64,000 bases of DNA from Ephydatia muelleri (lineage: Eukaryota; Porifera; Demospongiae; Spongillida; Spongillidae). The stretch lies in NCBI GenBank assembly GCA_013339895.1, contig JABACO010000023.1:890779-954778 (forward strand), given 5' to 3'. The notes below the pieces were generated by a model. The model was not told where the DNA came from and ran no database searches. It saw only the letters and a list, made by a program, of their open reading frames with translations. Shown piece after piece: positions 55,710 to 64,000 of the stretch; positions within the stretch are counted from its first letter, which is position 1; the number at the start of each line of letters is the position of its first letter. Made by a program: the position numbers and the translations under genes.

Positions 55710-58700
55710 CGACAGGCTCACCAAGAAGCTTTGCAGTGACAGTATATGTTCCACAGGGAGGTGGGGATGCTTCCAATAAAGCCCACAATGAGCACCCACC
55801 TCATCGTTTGTGCACAGGAAAAGCCAGCAAAGACATTGAAATGCCAAAATTCAACACCACCGAAAAATGTTACCAGATAGGCAGCTGAAACACCCTGAAA
55901 GGTGGGAAGAGGTTAAGGAGGGAGGATGAGGGAGGATGAGAGAAGTGAGGAGGGAAGGAAGAGGAGAGGAGGGAGAGGGAAGGGGAAGGCATAAATTGGG
56001 GGAAGGGGAAGGAGGTTGGGGAGGAGGGGAAGGAGGTTGGGGAGGAGGGGAAGGAGGTTGGGGAGGAGGGGAAGGAGGTTGGGGAGGAGGGGAAGGAGGT
56101 TGGGGGAGGAGGGGAAGGAGGTTGGGGAGGAGGGGAAGGAGGTTGGGGAGGAGGGGAAGGAGGTTGGGGAGGAGGGGAAGGAGGTTGGGAGGAGGGGAAG
56201 GAGGTTGGGGAGGAGGGGAAGGAGGTTGGGGAGGAGGGGAAGGAGGTTGGGGAGGAGGGGAAGGAGGTTGGGGAGGAGGGGAAGGAGGTTGGGGAGGAGG
56301 GGAAGGAGGTTGGGGAGGAGGGGAAGGAGGTTGGGGAGGAGGGGAAGGAGGTTGGGGAGGAAGGGAAGGAGGTTGGGAAGGAGGGGAAGGAGGTTGGGGA
56401 GGAGGGGAAGGAGGTTGGGGAGGAGGGGAGGAGGTTGGGGAGGAGGGGAAGGAGGTTGGGGAGGAGGGGAAGGAGGTTGGGGAGGAGGGGAAGGAGGTTG
56501 GGGAGGAGGGGAAGGAGGTTGGGGAGGAAGGGAAGGAGGTTGGGAAGGAGGAGGAAGGGATAAGTTGAGATGTGAGGAGTGGAGATGGTGGGTACAGGTG
56601 AATTCAATTGGGCAACAAAGCTGGAGATGAGTCTTTAAACACAAACAAACCAGAACCAAAGGTTTGGACATGATGAAAGGACTAACCAGCTGCATGATAT
56701 CATAGATCCATGGCAGAGATAGAGTTCCTTAGTGATATACTTCTCCCAGTGGCTTAGGAAGAAACCAGCACAGCAAGCCAGGAGGGGGAACATTACATCA
56801 TGGGGACTTCCCCCCCAGAGAGGGGAGCGACCAAACATGGATATCACGGTCAGAGGCAGAAGAGCTGTCGAGCAGCTGTCCAGCCCGTGGTCAAAAAGCT
56901 CCCCTGCAATAAGTGTGTGTATACGTGTGTGTGTATACGTGTGTGTGTGTGTGTGTGTGTGTGAGTTGTGTATGTGTGTGTACGTGTGTATGTGTGTGTA
57001 TGTGTGTGTATGTGTGTGTATACGGTATGAACAGCTATATCAATATGTATGGTTTTAATGGTCATGTGGTCTCTGCCTGCCATGTTTTTTCTGTGTACAT
57101 GTACTTAACAAACAAATGAGTGAGTGTGTGTTATGTACCAGTATATCCCTGGACTATTCTTGTGCATGCTCCAGTATACTCCTTTGCATAGGCCAATACA
57201 TTTGTTTTTCATGTACCCGTATATCCTTGTGCATGCATTAGTATATCCCCTGGCACGTGCACCAGTATATCCTTGTGCGCAACATTGATATATCCCTGTG
57301 CATTACTATCTGGTCCTTTTACCGACTGGTGTGCTTTGTACCAGTTCTTCTCGCCTGCTTCCCATCAATGCCGTCCAGAGTGTGCGCTAAGAAATGGGAG
57401 ATCGCGCAGTACAGCCACACCCACTGGGGGATGGGTCTGTGTTTGGTGCTGTTGCTCGTGCTATAGTCGTAATCGTAGTAACCCATTATGACAAAGTTGG
57501 ACACAAGGAAGAGAAAACCCAGGAAGGTGATGAGGTTTGGAGCAAGCCACATGGGCATGAGCTAGAGAATGAGAAGGAGAAGGGAGAGAAAGAAAGGAGA
57601 AGGGGGAGAGAGAAAGGAGAAGGGGGGAGAGAAAGGAGAAGGGGAGAGAGAAAGGAGAAAGGGGGGAAGGGGATGAGAGAGGAGAGATAGGAGAGGACAA
57701 GACAGGTACAGGGGAGAGAGGAAGAAAGGTCGGTGAGAAATACATTCATTTAATGGAGTTGAGTTTTGTTGCCCACCAGACCTACCATACATACATGTAC
57801 ATGAGTTTTCACACTTGAAATGGACATCAAATAAACCACCTTAAGGTGTAATGGAACATGCATGCCAGAGGGACCACTGGTGGAATGGAACATGCATGCC
57901 AGAGGGACCACTGGTGGAATGGAACATGCATGCCAGAGGGACCACTGGTGGAATGGAGTGGTTGAAATGGAACATGCGTGCCAGGAGCATGCATGCCAGA
58001 GGGACCACTGGTGGAATGGAACATGCATGCCAGAGGGACCACTGGTGGAATGGAGTGGTTGAAATGGAACATGCGTGCCAGGAGCATGCATGCCAGAGGG
58101 ACCACTGGTGGAACAATGCATGCCAGAGGGACCACTGGTGGAATGGAGCATGCCAGAGGGACCACTGGTGGAATGGAACATGCATGCCAGAGGGACCACT
58201 GGTGGAATGGAGCATGCATGCCAGAGGGACCACTGGTGGAATGGAACATGCCAGAGGGACCACTGGTGGAATGGAGTGGTTGAAATGGAACATGCGTGCC
58301 AGGAGCATGCCAGAGGGACCACTGGTGGAATGGAACATGCATGCCAGAGGGACCACTGGTGGAATGGAACATGCCAGAGGGACCACTGGTGGAATGGAGT
58401 GGTTGGAATGGAACATGCGTGCCAGGAGCATGCATGCCAGAGGGACCACTGGTGGAACAATGCATGCCAGAGGGACCACTGGTGGAATGGAGCATGCCAG
58501 AGGGACCACTGGTGGAACAATGCATGCCAGAGGGACCACTGGTGGAATGGAGCATGCCAGAGGGACCACTGGTGGAACAATGCATGCCAGAGGGACCACT
58601 GAGGGTACTAATGGCAGAATCTTTGAAGGGCTATCACTCTCTCCCCTAATAGGGTACAATTGAGGTCACAAGCACACACATGTGCATATACATGCACAAA

Positions 58701-59003
58701 CATGCTCACACACACACACATACAGACACATACATGCACACACATGTGCACACATACATGCACACACACATGCACACACATGCACACACACATGCACACA
58801 CATGCACACACACATATGCACACACACACATGCACACACATGCACACACACATGCACACACACACACACACACAGGACTACCAAAAAAATGAAGTTCTAC
58901 CTCCAACAAGCTATGAATAGTGTTGTGTTTTCACCTCTTCCACCACTTTGCGACAACAGAGAGCAGTCATCTAGCTAGATATTTGTACACACACAACACA
59001 CAT

Positions 59004-59055
<52 letters not shown>

Positions 59056-60083
59056 CACACACACACTCCCCATCCTTTCTCCCTCTCTCTTGGACTCATG
59101 GGGTTTCTATGGGACCTTTCTTACCAACCTGAGGTCAACGCCATTGCAACAACGTACTCAAGAGGTTACATCATATTGAATAGTGAGACAAAATGGTTGT
59201 GTGTGGTTATCTAGCTTCCACACACCCTACAACTTTGATGAACCTGGTGCCTGCACTGGCCTATGGTGCCCACACTGGCCTATGGTGCATTAAGTTATTT
59301 GCCTTACTTAAATAATTTATGTGCCTGGCTAATGTATGTAACTTGTTCCATTTGTGAGTAAATATACAAATAAGAAAGAAATAATTTTGAACAGGCTAGC
59401 TCAAAACTTAGAAGTGTTTTGAGCAATAATCTCTCTCTAAGGATCAGATGAGCTGCAGGTTGAGGTGCCGACTTCTACTCCTCTTTAAAAATTATTATAA
59501 CTATTAGTTTTGACAGAGACAGAAGAAATGAGTGGCCCCTCACAGAGTTGAGTGGAGGGTCCCCAGAAGGTGAACATATTTTTAGTCAAGAGGGTAAGGT
59601 CACCCAACTCTTGACATTTTGAATATTCATTGATATTAGTTTTGCCCTGCGTCAAAACAAAGATAAAGCTTTCCCGTATGACTTCCGGCGACACAAACCA
59701 AAAGAAAAGGTCAAGATCTCGTATCCTCTCTTCTCGACTCCTCCCACGTCCGTATCTCCCAGATACCACCTTCACACCTCCCTCCCTACGTAGTCACACC
59801 CACTGACAGAATCCAACAGGCTTAATCTGACCACACATCGTCTAAACCAAACCGTACCTTCACAACGTTATTCCAGAACGGGTGCATCACGTACGTTGAC
59901 AGGGGAGAGGTGTCCCGCGACTTGTACTGTTGCAATAAAATAAAATAAAAAAGAGGAAAGAACGTTCGCATGCAAGTCTGATACAACTGAACAAGTGGTC
60001 GTGCGTGCAGCGTCTGTGTGCGTATGCAACAGTACCTTGTATCTATCGAACCCCTTGAGGTGCACCTCGCTCAAGTAAACCAT
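52624..60083 (-). CDS. SELENOI: Ethanolaminephosphotransferase 1 (EPT1/SELENOI) homologue
   Basis: CDP-alcohol phosphotransferase making phosphatidylethanolamine in the ER/Golgi. Eight exons: 60036-60083, 59858-59926, 57342-57561, 56687-56903, 55722-55894, 53974-54193, 53177-53353, 52624-52689, about 395 residues (human 397). Matches include [42 protein letters not shown], the catalytic [10 protein letters not shown] and [32 protein letters not shown] and [11 protein letters not shown]. Two problems touch the core. With the GT donor at 57341 the DGxxAR-to-G spacing is six residues short; the donor at 57322 would add 19 bases (six residues plus one). Exon 4 needs a frame change near 56730, after which LPWIYDI matches the family. 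The end reads FTLKKTPSS then TAG, just where vertebrates have selenocysteine, so this is not a selenoprotein as read. Confidence 0.9.
52890..53062 (+). repeat. GGAGGGAGAAGGGAGGGGAG minisatellite
   Basis: Purine-only unit of about 20 bp in SELENOI intron 7. Confidence 0.95.
53862..53898 (+). repeat. 37-base poly-C tract
   Basis: Uninterrupted cytosine run just downstream (sense direction) of SELENOI exon 6; its exact length is probably unreliable. Confidence 0.95.
54700..54868 (+). repeat. GGTGATGGTGTGT minisatellite
   Basis: 12-13 bp unit, about 13 copies, SELENOI intron 5. Confidence 0.95.
55225..55345 (+). repeat. CTCCTATGTGCTCCTCCCC minisatellite
   Basis: About seven copies of a 17-20 bp unit in SELENOI intron 5. 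Confidence 0.93.
55491..55709 (+). repeat. (AC)n microsatellite beside a splice donor
   Basis: AC repeat with five GTGACACACACA inserts. On the SELENOI sense strand it is TG-rich and starts 12 bases after the exon 5 donor at 55721. Confidence 0.97.
55995..56560 (+). repeat. G-rich 21-bp minisatellite (quadruplex-prone)
   Basis: About 27 copies of a 21-bp unit containing GGAGGTTGGGGAGGAGGGG in SELENOI intron 4. Every unit has several G-runs, so the plus strand (the template strand for this gene) could form many G-quadruplexes. Confidence 0.97.
56915..57025 (+). repeat. (TG)n imperfect microsatellite
   Basis: TG repeat with TA variants immediately upstream (sense direction) of the exon 4 acceptor of SELENOI. 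Confidence 0.93.
57850..58605 (+). repeat. CATGCCAGAGGGACCACTGG minisatellite
   Basis: About 24 copies in 25-35 bp units with linked variants (with or without GCATG, and with GAGTGGTTGAAATGGAACAT inserts), forming higher-order arrays in SELENOI intron 2. The open frames it creates on both strands are artefacts of the repeat. Confidence 0.97.
58670..59072 (+). repeat. (AC/ATGC)n repeats
   Basis: ACACACATGC-type repeat 58670-58872, then a pure AC tract 58998-59066, SELENOI intron 2. Confidence 0.95.
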
Positions 60084-60369
60084 CTTGAGGCGTTAAAAAG
60101 TCAAAGATTTGCTATCGCCCAAAACCTGCCACACCCAACGACCTCACAATCACACGATATGTAATTATCCACTAACATATGACGTAATAAGTTTTGACAA
60201 ATACATAATTATGTACAACTGACAAAAAGATTTGAGATACAAGCAGTTTTTTTGCACTAGTACTATACAGAAAACGCTATACTTTGTAAAAAGAAGAACA
60301 AAACAGAACAAAAAAGAAGAGACGGAACTTCATTTTGTATATTCGGTGGGAAGGTTAATATCCGAGTGG
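60084..60369. other. Gap between NUP153 and SELENOI
   Basis: 286 bp holding the NUP153 3' UTR and the SELENOI promoter, both genes on the minus strand. Confidence 0.5.
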
Positions 60370-63300
60370 TTAATGCTTCTTCCTGACAGCTTTTTTGAAT
60401 ACCCGCTGTTGTGCTTGCCCTGCTGTGAATAGAGGTGTTTCACCAAACTGCGGTCCACCCACACCAGCCAGAGAAGGGACACCACCCCCAACACTAAACT
60501 GAGGTACATTCTGACCAGCACCACCACCACCAAACCCAGAGGGTCCACCAAGCTGTTGCCCCGTGATCAATGATGTACCCACGAGTCCACTGCCGCCAAA
60601 CATAGGGGCCGCATTCATCTGCTGCTGGCCAGCTGCCATGCCAGAGAAAGTAAAGCTGGGAGTCGATGAGAACGTCACACCACTGCCTTGTGGTATTTGC
60701 TGCAGCTGCTGCGATGACGCTGTAAAGTTGGTTATAGATAGAAAGGTTAGCATCACAACCTTGCATGCAGATCATCATTACAAAGGGAGGTTAGCCCACT
60801 GCTCACTTAAGACAGAGGAATGTGTATGGATTACAAATGAACAGATGTGCTGTGAGGTTGATCAGCACATCTGTACTGCTGAGTATCCAATTCTATATTG
60901 TCCACCTGTGTAACAAGCCAAACACGTCAGTTGACCTGGTATTAGAGGGGACAACATCCAGGCACTAAGCAACAACTATGGGTCATAGGACGATGAGTTT
61001 TGCAAGGGTTAAGGGTCCACCAGAAGTTTGAAAGTTTAAACTGGTCTCCACAAGGGTTCAAAATTCCTTCTTGCAACCACTGAACAGAAACCACAACTGC
61101 ACATACTAAAAAAAGGGTGGATCAAATCAACTGCAGGAAGATATGACTAATGGAAATGAAGAATCATTCAACTATTTTACAGCAGTGTACTCCATCATGC
61201 AACTAAATTATATTAATTGTAGAGACACAGCAAGCAAATAAATACATATACATTAAGACATGAACTTCCTTAACCTATTCTTGAAGACAGAGACAGGTAC
61301 TATCTAAAAGAAGTGAGACAAAATCTTAGATTGCACAGCTATGCCTGCCCCCCCCCCCCCCCCCCCCTTTTAGTCTATGACTTATCCCTTTTCATTCAAA
61401 GCTACCTCTAAACTTTTGTTACAAAACTTACCTCCAAATACCAATCCTGCATTGGTCTGGGGATTCACGCCAGCAGCCATCTGCGGAAAGAGTGGGGCCT
61501 TCGCCAAAGTGTCCAGGTTCGATGGAAAGGAACCAGCCAATGGCTTATTTAATGAGGCTGTTCCACCAGTGCCAAAACCGACGGCAGAAGGTGCTGGTTG
61601 TAGCAGCGCTGAAATTAAAAGACGCCTCACCAGTCCCTGAACCAAACTTGAAGGTGGGAGGTTGAGCTGCCAGTGCCACTGAAGAACCAGCAGCACCAGT
61701 GATACCCGACCTCACTGCAGAATCAGCAGTTGTGGGCAGCTTGCCGGCACTGAAATTGAACTGAACATTGCCGGAAGTCGTGGCACTGTGAACAGTGACA
61801 TGGATGACGATGATGATGATGACGACAATGCAGGGCCAACAAGTGGTGGCATTGGTGATGGCTGTGACAAAAACGGATTGGATGCCCCGGCAAACAAGGG
61901 AGCAGAGGGCTTTGACAACTGTGGGGGGTTGAGTGTTGCCCCAAACATCAACGATGAGGGCTGCTGCAGGTTCGAAGAGGCACCGAATGTGAGCAACGAC
62001 TGCTGCGAAGATGGAACCGCGCCCAAAGTAGGCGCAACAGCTGGGGCACCCACAAACGACGGCAACACGGATGGCTGTGACGCTGTTGAGCCGAACGACC
62101 CAGCAAATGTGAGGGCTGGTGGCTGTGCTGAGAAGAGACCGATGCTCGATGAAGTGCCCTGGAGGGGTGCAGCTGCTAGCTTAATGGTTGAAGCAGCTAT
62201 AGTGGGTTCCACAGAGGTGCTGCCAGAATACGACGATACAGCAAATGAGATGCCAGACAAAGCAGGACGAGGTTCTGCGGAATAGGCCGAGGAGGAGAAC
62301 AAGGAATTGGGCTGTGTGGTTGCAAGAGAGCCCACACCAACCCCTGATAGCTGAAAGGGCTTCTGACCACTGCCACCCCCACCATCATTGGATGCGCCTT
62401 GCACTCGAGATGTGGAGCTAGCCAATGCATTCAAGTTGAATGACAATGGCGGTTGAGATGTACTGATGTTGCTACCCACTGCACTGCCCTGGCTAGCAGG
62501 AGGTACTGCAAACTTTATCCCTCCCGTGACTTCCCCCGATTGTGGTTTTGTTACGGCAAAAAGAGAACCACCTAACAGTGCTTTAGAGGACTCTCCACTC
62601 TCATCACTGCTGGTACCAACTCTCGCACCAAAGCTGGTAGTCCCAAGCGGCTGTGATGGCAGTTTACTTTCTGCAGTCTTTGTGGTCTCTTCTTTCCCAG
62701 ATTTACTTGATCCCAGTTGAAGCCCATCACTTGAAAAAGCAGGAAGTGTACCAATAAATCCTATCTGAAGCCCACCACCAGCTTCAGAAGCCTTCGCCCC
62801 CCTCATTTGCCAACAATTTTGATGACAGTTCAGAAGCAGATGTGGTGGAAGCAGCCGACACTCCTCCAAAAGATATGGACTGCTGTCCTAACTTTACCGG
62901 TGGTGCATCAATCTTACTTGCACTGGAGGATAATGAAGCAACCCCAGCAATCATAAGACCTCCTCCCAAGCTTAGCTTGATCCCTCCACCATCCCCAAAA
63001 ACCACAGGAGGGGTCGCTTGTGGCTTCTGTTGGAACAGATCCCCACTGCTACTGCTGCTACCACCAGTAGTAGCGCCAGTTTTGGACGAGCAGCATGCCA
63101 CACACTTCAAGTCTTCTGCCTTGTTCATCACAAGACACACCTCACACTCCCAGCCACTTGAGGGGGTCAAGGCAGTAAGCAACTTGGACTCGGAAAGGTT
63201 CGGGATCTCTTTCACCCTTGCTAGGTTGTCCAAACCTGAAGGCGCACCACCTGCCTGCAGTGGAATCGATCCGCTTAATGCTATGGATTTTGTTGCATCT

Positions 63301-64000
63301 GTGGCAAGCTGTGATGTGCAGCTGCTAGTTGGTTTTGCTGACCCGCAGGCAATGCAGCTGGTAGCCTCTGGCTTGTTCTGTAGCATGCAGCAGCTACACT
63401 CCCACGATCCAGAAGGGAGGGGGGGCACCAGCAAAGGTCCTGAGAGAGGAGGCAACTTGGACGCTACACTCGATGCTGGGGGTACTTCACTGCTCTTTTC
63501 CTGACGAGCAGCTGCAGATGGTGTAGGCAGTGTGAGTCCACTGAGTCCTCCTAACTTCAACCCCCCACCCAGGCTCAGGGAAGGCTGAGTGCCTCCAATT
63601 GGCAGTCCACTAAGTCCCCCTATCTTCAAACCACCACTTAGACCTGTGGAAGGTTGAGAACTGCTAACTGTTGGTCCACTAAGTCCCCCTATCTTCAAAC
63701 CACCACTTAGACCTGTGGAAGGTTGAGAACTGCTAACTGTTGGTCCACTAAGTCCCCCTATCTTCAAACCACCACTTAGACCTGTGGAAGGTTGAGAACT
63801 GCTAACTGTTGGTCCACTAAGACCCCCTATCTTCAAACCACCACCACCACCTCCGAACAGTTGAGAACTGCTTTCAGGTAGCCCCAGTTTCAGGGCTGAG
63901 CTTTGTGTTGGTGAGTTGTCGGACGTTTTCAGCTCAGCAGCTTTGCCAAACAAACTGGAGGAGTTTGTAGTAGTGTCATTGAGAGGCACTAATTGGAGAG
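60370..64000 (-). CDS. NUP153: NUP153 homologue, C-terminal part
   Basis: Nuclear-basket nucleoporin; FG repeats bind transport receptors and zinc fingers bind Ran. It enters the window at 64000 and ends at TAA 60370. Exon 60370-60719 is clean (phase 1 in) and ends VFKKAVRKKH, like NUP153's basic C-terminal tail. The exon ending at donor 61432 joins it. Upstream, 61432-64000 is coding throughout but changes frame at 62797-62802 (C6 run), between about 61752 and 61825, and at about 61591-61600. Features, N to C: three 23-residue repeats (GLKIGGLSGPTVSSSQ); two RanBP2-type zinc fingers (WECSCCMLQNKPEATSCIAC and WECEVCLVMNKAEDLKCVAC); then Ser-rich FG-type sequence (FGAT, FNFSAG, FKFGSG, VGFGTGG). 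Two fingers rather than NUP153's usual four are seen here; others may lie beyond the window. The indels look like assembly errors. Confidence 0.88.
63570..63842 (-). repeat. 69-bp coding tandem repeat in NUP153
   Basis: Three nearly identical 69-bp units, with partial units at each side, encode GLKIGGLSGPTVSSSQPSTG plus LSG. Their identity suggests recent duplication. Confidence 0.95.

Noticed and set aside
55870..56695. Pro/Leu/Ser-rich open frames of about 260 codons
   Set aside because: Produced by the 21-bp G-rich minisatellite.
57850..58605. Long open frames on both strands ([13 protein letters not shown] and HQWSLWH-type proteins)
   Set aside because: They come from a stop-free tandem repeat inside a SELENOI intron; all frames on both strands are open.
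61788..62285. Asp/Gly/Ala-rich 165-codon frame on the plus strand
   Set aside because: Antisense shadow of the NUP153 FG-rich exon.

Overview
The window is nuclear DNA from an animal. It carries multi-exon genes with GT-AG introns in clear metazoan families (SOX transcription factor, Ig and EGF domain proteins built from phase-1 exons, FEM1, NUP153, SF3A3, gadkin/AP1AR, TMEM14, EPT1/SELENOI, EndoU, DNAAF9). Introns are a few hundred bases to a few kb and are packed with (CA/TG)n microsatellites, minisatellites and long G/C homopolymers. The protein divergence and the secreted Ig/EGF genes suggest a marine invertebrate, perhaps a sponge or another early-branching animal. The species cannot be fixed from sequence alone.

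Layout, left to right. 1-8897 (-): the 5' half of DNAAF9 (C20orf194/Shulin), running off the left edge. 8898-9005: a 108-bp head-to-head promoter. 9006-10075 (+): an aldo/keto reductase with two substituted catalytic-tetrad positions. 10914-12495: a decayed hAT-like DNA transposon with perfect 16-bp terminal repeats. 12551-12617: a perfect 25-bp hairpin. 12731-17894 (+): complete SF3A3 in 14 exons. 18995-23586 (+): an AP1AR (gadkin) homologue, first exon not found, with a 1.1-kb palindrome in its last intron. 24109-26072 (-): EndoU ribonuclease, 5 exons. 26942-28882 (-): intronless FEM1. 29506-31802 (+): a secreted three-Ig protein with a Ser/Thr/Pro repeat tail. 32820-35171 (-): a duplicated secreted Ig/EGF locus. 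35172-41399: repeats only. 41400-46372 (+): TMEM14. 49824-50981 (+): intronless SOX gene with TATA box and poly(A) signal. 52624-60083 (-): EPT1/SELENOI homologue, 8 exons, ending in TAG where vertebrate proteins carry selenocysteine. 60370-64000 (-): the C-terminal half of NUP153.

The genes do not form one pathway. They are mostly housekeeping (splicing, nuclear pore, lipid synthesis, AP-1 trafficking, ubiquitin adaptor), plus ciliary (DNAAF9), developmental (SOX) and extracellular (Ig, Ig-EGF, collagen-like) functions. The only local theme is 29.5-35.2 kb, where secreted Ig-domain genes sit together with a duplicated signal-peptide exon and a homogenised coding minisatellite, as expected of a fast-evolving surface or recognition family. 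I see no convincing undescribed multi-gene system; that cluster is the best candidate.

Several conserved genes need 1-2 base corrections, some at homopolymers (15851, 15881, 62797). Indel errors in the underlying assembly are therefore more likely than pseudogenes. Exon coordinates were derived by eye from splice consensus, reading phase and remembered family sequences.
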